This document shows, piece by piece, positions 51,259 through 59,557 of a DNA stretch of 64,000 bases (its first letter is position 1; each line of letters starts with the position of its first letter). Both the position numbers and the translations under genes were made by a program. The stretch is from an uncultured Thermomicrobiaceae bacterium (GTDB lineage: Bacteria; Chloroflexota; Chloroflexia; Thermomicrobiales; Thermomicrobiaceae): contig CALKCJ010000020.1 of assembly GCA_938082375.1 (NCBI GenBank), positions 124,001 to 188,000 of the forward strand, written 5' to 3'. Under the pieces are notes generated by a model, which was not told where the DNA came from, did not search any database, and saw only the letters and a program-made list of their open reading frames with translations.

Positions 51259-54075
51259 TCAGCCGGCGACCTGCAGGCCAGCGGCGATGCCGTTGATGCT
51301 GTGATGGATCGCGTCGAGTAGTCGGGTGCGCTCGGCCGGGGAAGCATCCGCAGGTAGCGCTCGGTAGCGACGCAGCAACGCCACCTGAGCCACGTGCAGG
51401 GCGTCGACGTAGGGATTACGCAGCTTGATCAGCCGCGGTAGCACGGTTGCGCGCTCGAGGAGCGCACGTTGTCCGGTGACCTCCAGGATCGCTGCCGCGC
51501 TCCGGCGGTACTCGGCGACGATCCGCTCGAACAGGCTCCGCTCGTTGCCGGCGAGCGTCGCGTACAGGCGCGCGCACGAAAGGTCGGCTGTTGCAAGGCT
51601 GACCTGCGCGTTGTCCAGCACGGCGGCGAAGAACGGCCACCCGCGGTACATGGCGCGCAGCCGATGGAGTCCTCCAGACTCGAGCTCGGCCCCGAGCGCC
51701 GTGCCCAGGCCGAACCAGCCAGGCAGGTTGATCCGTGCCTGAGTCCAACTAAAGACCCAGGGGATGGCACGCACGTCCTCCAGTCGAAGCCCGGCGCCCT
51801 GTCCGGCCGAGCGCGTCACTGGGCGGGAGGCGAGGTTCAGGGTCTCGAGTTCCCGGAACGGAGTGATCGAAGTGAAGAGTTCCAGGAACCCTGGCGTGCC
51901 CTTGACCAGTTCCTCATAGGCCTGCTGGGACGCTTCAGCCAGCCGCTCCATCACCTCGACCCACTCGTCCGGTGGGTCAGACTGCTCGCGCTCGAGCGCG
52001 GAGCGCAACAGTGCATGGACGACCTGCTCGAGATGCCGCTCGGCAATCGCCGGGTCGAGGTAGTGGGAGAAGACGACCTCGCCCTGCTCGGTAACCTTCA
52101 GGGAGAGCGAGCGCGCCTCAGGCGGCCTGGCGAGGATCGCTCGACCCATCGGCCCGCCCCCGTGCCCGATCGCCCCACCACGACCGTGGAAGATGATGAG
52201 CTCCACCCCGGCTACCGCGGCGACCCGGGCCAGTGCTTGCTGAGCACAGTAGATGCGCCAGTTCGCGGAGAGATAGCCGCCGTCCTTGTTGCTGTCGGAG
52301 TAGCCGACCATCACCTGCTGCCGGGCACCACGCGCCTCCAGTGCGGCCCGGTAGGGTTCGAGGGCCAGGACGCAGGCAAGCACCTCTCTGCAGCGATCCA
52401 GCTCCTCGATCTGCTCGAAGAGGGGGACGATGTCGAGCCTACTCCAGGCCCGCTCTCGCCCGCCGCCCCAGGCGGCCAGCCCGCACTCACGGGCCAGGAA
52501 GAGCAGGTTGAGCACGTCGCTCGGCGCCCGGGTCATCGAGATCACGTAGGTCTGGCAGGCACGCGGGCCGTGCAGGCGCTGGATCTCGGCGATCGCCTCC
52601 AAGGTCTCGAGCACCTCGCGCGTCTCCGGCGAGAGCGCCTCACGCGGAAGCGCCAGCGGCGGCGCTGCCAGCCGCTCGACGAGGAGTCGCTGCCGGCTCG
52701 CCTCGTCGAGGGCCAGGTAGCCAGGGAGACCCGCCAGCCCGAGTAGCTCCGCCACCGCGCTGGCATGCCGGGCCGCGTGCTGGCGCACCTCGAGCTCAGC
52801 GAGGTGAAAACCGAACAACTCAACTCGGCGGAGCAGGTCTCGCAGCGCACCTGCCGCGATATGCCCTCCCCGGTGTGTCTCCAGGCTCTCCTGTACCTGG
52901 CGCAGGTCTGCCAGGAATTCCTCAGGGGACGCGTACGCGCCGGGCTGCCCGGACTCGGTGCGGCGCAGGCGCTCGGCGATTAACCCCAGCTTGCGCCGGT
53001 ACGGCTCATCGGCCCAGGCCCGCACTGGCTGCAGTCCAAGAGCCTCACGATCCTGCTCGATCGAATCGAGCAGCTTGGGAGCTGCCCCCACCAGCCGCTG
53101 CGAGACGCTCAAGTCGTGTCCCAGCCGCTGCACTTCATCCTGGTAGCGACGGAGAATCGCGACGTGTGCGAGCTGCGCTGCCGCGCGGGTGACCGCAGGC
53201 GTCACCGCTGGGTTGCCGTCACGATCGCCGCCTACCCATGACCCGAAGCGGAGCACGCCGGGAAGCTCGAGCGGGCCGATCTCCGGGTAGACCCGCGCCA
53301 CAGCGGTCTCCAGCGCGCGCCAGAACGCTGGAGCCATCTCGTAGATTGGGCCGACGAGAACCGCGAGCATGCTCCGTACCTCGTCCAGCACGCTCGGGCG
53401 CTCGGCCCTGGCCTCAGCCGTCTGCCAGAGTAGTGTGATCCGGGCGCGCAGCTCTTCCAGCAGCCGACTACGCTCGCGCTCCGTGAGCCGGCGATCGTCG
53501 AGGGCGACGATCAGCCTGCTCGCCTGCTCGAGGTGGTACAGCAGGGTACGGCGCCGGGTCTCCGAAGGGTGCGCCGTTAAGACCGGGCAGACCTGAAGGC
53601 GTTGCAATGCGGCGCAAATCGTCGCAGCCTCGACCCCTCGCTCGCGCAAGGCTACCAGCGCCGCCTCGATCGACTCGTGCAGCGGCGGGTCGGCCCGCTC
53701 GCGCTCGCGCAGCGTGCGGACACGGTGATGCTGCTCGGCTAGGTTGATCAGGTGGAAATAGACGCTGAACGCACGCACGACGTGGAGCAGCCGGTCAGTC
53801 GGTTGCGCCTCAGCCCAGGCCAGGAGATCTGCCATCTCTGGCTGACCTGCGGAGCCAGCCGATCGCAGGGCGATCGCCGTTTTACGCACGTGCTCGACAG
53901 CCGCAAAAAGCTCCTCGCCGCCCTGTTCCCGCAGTACCTCACCCAGCAGCGAGCCCAGCAGGTTCACGTCCCGCCGCAAGCCGTCGATCGGCTCGGCGCG
54001 CGCTATGGGCAGCCCATCGCGGGCGGCTGTCTCAGCCGCCTGGCCGGAGCCTGCACTCCCTTCACTCTCCGCCAT
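51259..54075 (-). CDS. ppc: Phosphoenolpyruvate carboxylase
   Basis: Adds bicarbonate to PEP to make oxaloacetate, refilling the citric acid cycle. 938 residues, normal length. Catalytic marks: LTAHPSETRRR (the usual TAHPTE motif has Thr changed to Ser), GYSDSNKDGGY, FHGRGGAIGHGGG and the IPWVFSWTQARINLPGW segment at the C-terminal third. N-terminal charged tail. Convergent with queG, and divergent from coaX across a gap with a good promoter. Confidence 0.96.
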   Translation of the reverse strand: MAESEGSAGSGQAAETAARDGLPIARAEPIDGLRRDVNLLGSLLGEVLREQGGEELFAAVEHVRKTAIALRSAGSAGQPEMADLLAWAEAQPTDRLLHVVRAFSVYFHLINLAEQHHRVRTLRERERADPPLHESIEAALVALRERGVEAATICAALQRLQVCPVLTAHPSETRRRTLLYHLEQASRLIVALDDRRLTERERSRLLEELRARITLLWQTAEARAERPSVLDEVRSMLAVLVGPIYEMAPAFWRALETAVARVYPEIGPLELPGVLRFGSWVGGDRDGNPAVTPAVTRAAAQLAHVAILRRYQDEVQRLGHDLSVSQRLVGAAPKLLDSIEQDREALGLQPVRAWADEPYRRKLGLIAERLRRTESGQPGAYASPEEFLADLRQVQESLETHRGGHIAAGALRDLLRRVELFGFHLAELEVRQHAARHASAVAELLGLAGLPGYLALDEASRQRLLVERLAAPPLALPREALSPETREVLETLEAIAEIQRLHGPRACQTYVISMTRAPSDVLNLLFLARECGLAAWGGGRERAWSRLDIVPLFEQIEELDRCREVLACVLALEPYRAALEARGARQQVMVGYSDSNKDGGYLSANWRIYCAQQALARVAAVAGVELIIFHGRGGAIGHGGGPMGRAILARPPEARSLSLKVTEQGEVVFSHYLDPAIAERHLEQVVHALLRSALEREQSDPPDEWVEVMERLAEASQQAYEELVKGTPGFLELFTSITPFRELETLNLASRPVTRSAGQGAGLRLEDVRAIPWVFSWTQARINLPGWFGLGTALGAELESGGLHRLRAMYRGWPFFAAVLDNAQVSLATADLSCARLYATLAGNERSLFERIVAEYRRSAAAILEVTGQRALLERATVLPRLIKLRNPYVDALHVAQVALLRRYRALPADASPAERTRLLDAIHHSINGIAAGLQVAG

Positions 54076-54161
54076 CTTGGTCTACCCCCTCGCCGGATGT
54101 GAGACGCGGACGACTTGCTCGAGGCCGAAGCGGTACTCGTGCCGTTGCCATGCGCTCGACG

Positions 54162-54191
54162 AGCCTACCATCTCTGGTGGTGCGCCGACAA
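54162..54191 (-). promoter_or_regulatory. Predicted promoter of ppc
   Basis: On the minus strand TTGTCG, 18-base spacer, TAGGCT. Start near 54155, about 80 bases before the ppc ATG. Confidence 0.5.
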
Positions 54192-54326
54192 AGCGCGGAC
54201 GTGGTGGCAGTACCAGCATGCCGGCGCTGAAACTCCAGTACAATGTAGAGAGCGCCAAAGCGAGGCCGGCGGTCAAGCGCGAGACTCGGCCGCGTGCCTC
54301 CATGACACCGGCAAGGGAGAGCAGCA

Positions 54327-55127
54327 GTGCTTCTGGCGATCGATGTCGGGAACACGAACGTGGTCTTCGGTCTCTTCGCCGGTGAAGCGCTCCGCACCCG
54401 CTGGCGCCTGGCGACGGTTCGCGAGCGCATGCCTGACGAATGGTGGGCGGTGCTGACCACGCTCGCCGCCGACGAGGGGATCGATCTGCGCCGCGCGAAT
54501 GCCGTCGTGCTTGCGAGCGTGGTGCCGCCACTGACCACCGCGCTGACCGAGATGGCGCGGGCGCGGCTCGGCGCCGAGCCGCTGGTCGTCAACGGAGCGC
54601 TCGACTTCGGCTTTGCTGTCCTGGCCGACTACCCGGCTGAGGTCGGGGCCGACCGGCTCTGCAACGCCGTCGCGGCCTTCGAGCTCTTTGGCGCACCGGC
54701 CATCGTCGTCGACTTCGGCACCGGCACGAACTTCGATGTGGTCGGGCCCGAGGGCGGGTATATCGGCGGAGCCATCGCGCCAGGTCTGGCGGTGGCCCTC
54801 GACGCGCTGGTCAGCCGGGCGGCACGGTTAGTCGGGGTCGAGCTGAAGGCGCCGCGGCGGGCGATCGGCCGGAACACAGTCGAGTGCTTGCAAACGGGCA
54901 CAGTGCTCGGTTACGCCGACCTCGTGTCTGGCTTGATTCGCCGCATCAGCGCCGAGCTGCCGTCGCCGCCGCGGGTGATCGCTACGGGTGGACTCGGCCA
55001 ATTGATGGCACCGCTGATCCCGGAGATCGAACGCTACGAGCCTGATCTGACGCTGATCGGCCTGCGGCTCATCTACGACCGAGTGACCGCCCGGCGGTCG
55101 AGCGGGTCAGGAGTGCCCTCGAGCTAA
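54327..55127 (+). CDS. coaX: Type III pantothenate kinase
   Basis: First step of coenzyme A synthesis, from pantothenate and ATP. 266 residues from a GTG. N-terminal LAIDVGNTNVVFGLF is the ASKHA phosphate-binding loop. VGADRLCNAVAAFELF and VVDFGTGTNFD (activating Asp) are classic CoaX, as is GGYIGGAIAPGL. The type III form is K+-dependent and not feedback-inhibited by CoA. Its last four bases overlap the convergent M42 gene. A TACAAT box (54239-54244) may be its -10. Confidence 0.95.
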   Translation: MLLAIDVGNTNVVFGLFAGEALRTRWRLATVRERMPDEWWAVLTTLAADEGIDLRRANAVVLASVVPPLTTALTEMARARLGAEPLVVNGALDFGFAVLADYPAEVGADRLCNAVAAFELFGAPAIVVDFGTGTNFDVVGPEGGYIGGAIAPGLAVALDALVSRAARLVGVELKAPRRAIGRNTVECLQTGTVLGYADLVSGLIRRISAELPSPPRVIATGGLGQLMAPLIPEIERYEPDLTLIGLRLIYDRVTARRSSGSGVPSS

Positions 55128-56239
55128 GCCCAGTCCGTGGCCAGGAAATCCAGGTTGACATGCTCGTTGAAGCGACGGACGGCCGTCTCGAGCAGCGCCA
55201 GCGTGGCGGTTACGTCGTTCAGATCCAGTGTCTCGACTGGGCTGTGCGAGTAGCGGCGGGGGATGTTTACCACGCTGGCCGGAATGCCGCCTCGTACCAA
55301 GTGGACGGCAGCGACGTCGGAGGTACTACGGGGGAAGAGGGCGAGTTGAAGGGGAACCCCCGCTTCCTCAGCAATACGCAGGAGGAAGTCGCGCATCGCG
55401 GGGTTGGCCAAGTGGCCATGGGTACTTCCCATGCCACTCGCCAGCGCCAACACCGGCCCGGCGCCGATCCTGATGCCGAGGTCGCGGTGGTAGTCGACGT
55501 CCGGTGTGCCTCCGGCTGGCACCGTATCGATGACGATCGCAGCCGTTGGGGCGAGCCGGTAACTCGCCATCTGCGCACCGCGCAGCCCGACCTCTTCCTG
55601 CACGGTGACCACAGCCGTCAGCGTGCAGGGAAGCTCGCTGCCAGCGAGTCGCTCCAGCAGGAGGACGAGGAGAGCGCAGGAGACACGGTTATCGAGTGCC
55701 TTGCCTGAAATGCGGTCAGGGTTGGCGAGTTCGACGATCGGCTGATCATAGGCGACGGCATCGCCTACCTTGATCCCGAGAGCACTCACGGCTTCTGCGG
55801 AATCGAGGCCAAGATCGACATAAAGATCGCGTAGCGCCGGCACCCGGTTGCGCTCCTCAGGGGTCTGCAAGTGTCCGGCCTTGACGCCGATAACGCCGCG
55901 GTACCCCCGGATCCGCACATGCCGCCCGACGAGCAAGCTTTCGATCGTGCCCCCGACTTTCTCGAGGCGGAGAAAGCCGTTAGGCTCGATGCTCTTGACC
56001 AGGAGCCCGATCTCGTCGGAATGGGCAGACACCATCAGGTGCGGTGCTTGCCTCGGCCCCTGGCGAGTAGCGAAGAGGTTCCCATAGCTATCCACTTCGA
56101 GGTGATCGACGAGCGGGTGGAGCAATTCGACCAGCCTCGCGACGACCGGTTGCTCGTGGCCAGAGACGCCGTCGATCGCGGCGAGCTCGGCCGTGAGGTC
56201 GCGTATCCGGCGCTTGAGCTGAAGCGTCTGATTCCCCAT
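55124..56239 (-). CDS. M42-family aminopeptidase (tetrahedral type)
   Basis: 371-residue M42 peptidase, often annotated as glutamyl aminopeptidase or endoglucanase M. Two-metal site: AHSDEIG, GKALDNRVSC (bridging Asp), VTVQEEVGLRGA (catalytic Glu-Glu), VIDTVPAGG (Asp) and the late His in IPRRYSHSPVE. Such enzymes form 12-mers and digest short peptides in thermophiles. It adds to the M24 and M20 peptidases in this window. Divergent from the EF-G2 gene. Confidence 0.93.
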   Translation of the reverse strand: MGNQTLQLKRRIRDLTAELAAIDGVSGHEQPVVARLVELLHPLVDHLEVDSYGNLFATRQGPRQAPHLMVSAHSDEIGLLVKSIEPNGFLRLEKVGGTIESLLVGRHVRIRGYRGVIGVKAGHLQTPEERNRVPALRDLYVDLGLDSAEAVSALGIKVGDAVAYDQPIVELANPDRISGKALDNRVSCALLVLLLERLAGSELPCTLTAVVTVQEEVGLRGAQMASYRLAPTAAIVIDTVPAGGTPDVDYHRDLGIRIGAGPVLALASGMGSTHGHLANPAMRDFLLRIAEEAGVPLQLALFPRSTSDVAAVHLVRGGIPASVVNIPRRYSHSPVETLDLNDVTATLALLETAVRRFNEHVNLDFLATDWA

Positions 56240-56264
56240 CTCGACTCCCTTCGGTCGTAACGCG

Positions 56265-56285
56265 GCCCGCCCTGCGGGCTATAAT
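56265..56285 (+). promoter_or_regulatory. Perfect -10 with adjacent dyad, EF-G2 gene promoter
   Basis: TATAAT at 56280-56285, abutted upstream by GCCCGC-CCT-GCGGGC (56265-56279). The -35 is weak. A regulator bound to the dyad would sit between -35 and -10. Leader to the GTG is about 115 bases. Confidence 0.5.
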
Positions 56286-56409
56286 ACGCGGTGCAAGCAG
56301 CGGAGCATCAGGGGTTGCCAGATGCGGAGGAAGTGGTCACCCCATGAGGAGATGACGCAGGCCGCCTGCGCGGGCGGCGAGGCCGATCTGGACTAGGCGG
56401 GGGGTAGTC

Positions 56410-58485
56410 GTGAAGACCTATCCGGTAGATCGATTGCGCAACGTTGGGTTGCTTTCCCACGGTGGGGCCGGGAAGACGTCGTTGACGGAGGCGATGTTGT
56501 TCGCCACCCGCGCGATCTCCCGGATGGGACGAGTCGAGGACGGGACCACCGTGTCCGACTGGGATCCTGACGAGCACCGTCGCGGGATCTCGATTTCGAC
56601 CAGCGTGATCCCGCTCGAGTGGCGCCAGCACAAGGTGAACGTCCTCGACGCCCCCGGTTACTTCGACTTCCTCGGAGAGGTGAAGGCAGCGCTCCGGGTC
56701 GTCGATGCCGCGCTCATCCTGATGGATGCCTCGGCCGGTGTAGAGGTCGGCACCGAGCAGATGTGGGCCTTTGTCGCAGAGGCTGGGTTGCCACGGGCGC
56801 TGGTGATCAACAAGCTCGATCGGGAGAACGCCAATTTCCAAGCGAGCCTGAGCAGAGCCCAGGAGACCTTCGGGGCATCGGTGGTGCCGGTTCAGATGCC
56901 GATCGGCCAGGAGAAGGACTTCCGGGGCATGATCGATCTCGTCAGTGGCCAGGCGTACCTGTTCGGGAGCAACGGCGACTTCCAGCCGGCCGCAGTCCCA
57001 TCTGAACTGGCGGAAGCCGTCGAGACCTATCGCACACAACTCATCGAGCGCGTCTGCGAGTGCGACGATGAGCTGATGACGCGCTACCTGGAGGGCGAGG
57101 CAATCGAGGTCGAGGAGCTGAAGCACGGGATGCGGGCCGCCCTGGCGAGTGGCGAGCTCACGCCCGTTTTCGTGACAGCGGCGACCAGCCTGAAGGGCGT
57201 TCTACCTTTGCTCGATGCCATTGTCGACTACTTCCCGGCTCCCGGGCCACTCAAGGCGGTCTCACCTGGTGGTGAAGAGGTGACCCTCACGCCGGATCCC
57301 AGCGGCCCGCTGGCGGCGTTGATCTTCAAGACCATCGCCGACCCGTTCGTCGGTAAGCTGTCCTACTTCCGGGTCTATTCCGGCACCATGCGCTCAGACT
57401 CACACGTGCTCGTCTCCCAGCGGGGCGAGACGGAGCGGATCGGACAGCTCTTCGTCGTCCGGGGCAAGGAGCAGATCCCGGTTGGCCAGCTCGTTGCCGG
57501 CGATATCGGTGCTGTCGCGAAGCTGCAGCATGCCCGTACCGGCGAAACACTGTGCGAGCCGACCCGCCAGGTTGTGTTGCCCGGCATCCAGTTTCCGTCC
57601 CCGGCCTACACCGTCGCTGTTGCGCCGAAGACCAAGAGCGACCTTGACAAGATGGGCACGGCGCTGCAGCGACTGCTCGAGGAGGATCCAACGTTGCACG
57701 TCAGCCGAGAGCCGCAGACCGGTGAGACACTTATCTCGGGGCTCGGCGAGTCGCACGTCCAGATCGCACTCGAGCGGATGTCGCGCAAGTTCGGCGTGAA
57801 CGTCGAGTTTGGGCTGCCGCGCATCCCGTACCGGGAGACCATCTCGGTGCCGGTGCGGCGCGTCGAGTACAAGCACAAGAAGCAGACCGGCGGCCATGGC
57901 CAGTACGGGCATGTCTTCCTCGACCTCGAACCACTGCCGGAGGCCGAGTTCGAGTTCCGTGAGACGATCGTCGGCGGCGTTGTGCCCAAGCAGTTCATCC
58001 CAGCGGTGGAGAAGGGTGTCCGGGAGGCGATGGAGGAAGGCGTGCTTGCTGGCTATCCAGTGGTCAACGTCAAAGTCACACTGGTGGACGGCTCGTACCA
58101 TTCCGTCGACTCCTCGGAGATGTCGTTCAAGATTGCGGCGGCCCAGGCATTCAAGAAGGGAGCGCTCCAGGCCAAGCCGATCCTGCTCGAGCCAGTCATG
58201 TGGCTGCGCGTCACGGTGCCTGACCAGTTCACCGGTGACGTGATGAGCGACCTCAACGGTAAGCGGGCGCAGGTGCAGGGAATGACACCCGCTGGCAACG
58301 GGATGACGACGATCGAGGCACTGGTGCCAGCAGCCGAGCTCCAGCGGTATGCGACCGACCTGCGGTCGCTGACGCAAGGGCGCGGCACTTTCAGTGTCGA
58401 GTTCAGCCACTACCAGCCGGTACCGCAGCACCTGGCTGAACAGGTCATCGCACAGACGAAGGCGCGCCAGGCGGCCGCCAGTTGA
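56410..58485 (+). CDS. fusA2: EF-G paralogue (EF-G2 type translational GTPase)
   Basis: 691-residue five-domain EF-G homologue, GTG start. The P-loop is GGAGKTS (18-24) rather than AHIDAGKTT of true EF-G; G2 reads RGISIST; G3 is DAPGYFDF (80-87), so the catalytic His after DTPG is replaced by Tyr84; NKLD is G4. These are typical of the EF-G2 branch. Domain IV and V are complete (YPVVNVKVTLVDGSYHSVDS, QGMTPAGNGMTTIEA). It is not the main EF-G, which lies elsewhere; its role is not settled in the family. It has its own promoter with a perfect TATAAT. Confidence 0.92.
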   Translation: MKTYPVDRLRNVGLLSHGGAGKTSLTEAMLFATRAISRMGRVEDGTTVSDWDPDEHRRGISISTSVIPLEWRQHKVNVLDAPGYFDFLGEVKAALRVVDAALILMDASAGVEVGTEQMWAFVAEAGLPRALVINKLDRENANFQASLSRAQETFGASVVPVQMPIGQEKDFRGMIDLVSGQAYLFGSNGDFQPAAVPSELAEAVETYRTQLIERVCECDDELMTRYLEGEAIEVEELKHGMRAALASGELTPVFVTAATSLKGVLPLLDAIVDYFPAPGPLKAVSPGGEEVTLTPDPSGPLAALIFKTIADPFVGKLSYFRVYSGTMRSDSHVLVSQRGETERIGQLFVVRGKEQIPVGQLVAGDIGAVAKLQHARTGETLCEPTRQVVLPGIQFPSPAYTVAVAPKTKSDLDKMGTALQRLLEEDPTLHVSREPQTGETLISGLGESHVQIALERMSRKFGVNVEFGLPRIPYRETISVPVRRVEYKHKKQTGGHGQYGHVFLDLEPLPEAEFEFRETIVGGVVPKQFIPAVEKGVREAMEEGVLAGYPVVNVKVTLVDGSYHSVDSSEMSFKIAAAQAFKKGALQAKPILLEPVMWLRVTVPDQFTGDVMSDLNGKRAQVQGMTPAGNGMTTIEALVPAAELQRYATDLRSLTQGRGTFSVEFSHYQPVPQHLAEQVIAQTKARQAAAS

Positions 58486-58594
58486 ACCGCTCGCCTTCGC
58501 GTTTCTCCCCGGCCGGGGACCGCACTCCTGTGCCTGGCCGGGCCTCGTCTGCTGCAAGCAGGTGTTCGCCGAGTGAACAAGGAGTATCCAGGCC

Positions 58595-59017
58595 GTGAGC
58601 GTGCGCACCGGCTCAAGCGCCGACCTCAGCCTGCTGGTCGATGGGGGCTCGCGGGGGAACCCTGGGTTCGGCTACGGAAGCTTTCGGCTGACCGATCGCG
58701 AGGGGCACGACCGAATTGTCCGTTTGGAGTTCGAAGATCTGGTCACAAACAACCAGGCAGAGTATCGCACGTTGATCGCGGCACTCGAGGCCGCGATCGC
58801 GCATGCCCTGGAGCACGGCTGGCCGCCCGAGCGGCTCTCGCTGTCCATCACCAGTGATAGCAAGCTAGTGGTCGAGCAGATCACAGGCCGCTGGCAGGTA
58901 CGGCAGCCCCAGCTTCGACACCTGTACAGAAGGGCGCGCGCGCTGCTGGGTCGCTTCGGCGAGGTCGAGATCACGTGGCGACCCCGGAGCGAGGTCGCGG
59001 CGGTACTCGGTCACTAG
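58595..59017 (+). CDS. RNase H-like protein
   Basis: 140 residues, GTG start. RNase HI-type catalytic residues Asp16 in DGGSRGNPG, Glu56 in NNQAEY and Asp88 in SDSKLVVEQ are present. The fourth Asp, normally in a final helix such as KEADALAN, is not visible: the protein ends RSEVAAVLGH. It may be truncated or a non-canonical RNase H-like enzyme. It follows the EF-G2 gene by 109 bases and ends just before the tRNA-Val promoter. Confidence 0.8.
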   Translation: MSVRTGSSADLSLLVDGGSRGNPGFGYGSFRLTDREGHDRIVRLEFEDLVTNNQAEYRTLIAALEAAIAHALEHGWPPERLSLSITSDSKLVVEQITGRWQVRQPQLRHLYRRARALLGRFGEVEITWRPRSEVAAVLGH

Positions 59018-59032
59018 CCGGGGAGGCGACTC

Positions 59033-59061
59033 TTGTCAGATGCTGGCCGAGCCGGTATACT
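59033..59061 (+). promoter_or_regulatory. Strong promoter of tRNA-Val
   Basis: TTGTCA (59033-59038), 17-base spacer, TATACT (59056-59061). The mature tRNA starts about 8 bases downstream of the predicted start, so little 5' processing is needed. Confidence 0.7.
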
Positions 59062-59075
59062 GGTCAGTGTGGCAG

Positions 59076-59149
59076 GGGCGGTTAGCTCAGCCGGTTAGAG
59101 CGCCACGTTGACATCGTGGAGGTCAGTAGTTCGAGTCTACTACCGCCCA
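59076..59149 (+). tRNA. tRNA-Val (anticodon GAC)
   Basis: 74-nt tRNA folded by eye. Acceptor GGGCGGT pairs with ACCGCCC, discriminator A. The D arm has AGCTCAGCCGGTTAGAGCG. The anticodon stem CCACG/CGTGG closes loop TTGACAT, so the anticodon is GAC (valine, reads GUC and GUU). T stem AGTAG/CTACT with TTCGAGT. The genomic CCA tail is not encoded; the base after the discriminator is C-C-C. Confidence 0.95.
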
Positions 59150-59164
59150 CCCGTCCGCAGGGGG

Positions 59165-59189
59165 CCCGCCGCGACTGTCGGCGGGTTTT
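59165..59189 (+). terminator. Rho-independent terminator after tRNA-Val
   Basis: Stem CCCGCCG/CGGCGGG (59165-59171 and 59179-59185) with a 7-base loop, followed by TTTT. It isolates the tRNA from the T-box leader downstream. Confidence 0.7.
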
Positions 59190-59254
59190 CGCCTCGATAC
59201 GCGGGGAACGCGTGCCGCCGGAGGATCCCCGGGCGGGCTGAACAAGAATGCATG

Positions 59255-59525
59255 CGTGAAGGCGTCGACCGGGACGAGTAGCCGGGTCAGGCCTGACCAG
59301 AGAGACGGGGCCGTGGGCTGGAAGCCTCGTCGGGAACCGGCCCGGTGAAGACCACCCGCGAGCTGGCCGGTGAACGCTTTGCGCGTAGCCGAGCCCGGAA
59401 GCCCCCGTTACCGGGCAGCAACGAGCGTCGTACCGTGATCGGACACGGCGCGACGAAACGAGGGTGGAACCACGTCAGGCTGGGCCTGTCGTCCCTCCTG
59501 GGGACGGCAGGCCCGAACGTTTCTG
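59255..59525 (+). ncRNA. T-box riboswitch of thrS
   Basis: The T-box consensus is present at 59461-59474: AGGGTGGAACCACG (one base off AGGGUGGNACCGCG). Upstream sequence fits stem I: GACGAGTAGCC, an AGAGA loop and GCTGGAAG. Threonine specifier ACC occurs as ACCACC at 59351-59356. A hairpin at 59482-59514 (GGGCCTG...CAGGCCC) is followed by GAACGTTTCT, a weak U-run, so termination or blocked ribosome access are both possible. Gene identity (thrS) and the ACC triplet agree. Uncharged tRNA-Thr should switch the gene on. Confidence 0.88.
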
Positions 59526-59557
59526 CACAGTATCAGCCAGTATAGGGAGGTACTGCG

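Noticed and set aside
51469..52746. 425-residue plus-strand frame inside ppc
   Set aside because: Antisense shadow of PEP carboxylase, which shows all catalytic motifs.
57400..58608. 402-residue minus-strand frame over the EF-G2 gene
   Set aside because: Antisense shadow; the EF-G2 reading frame has complete motifs.
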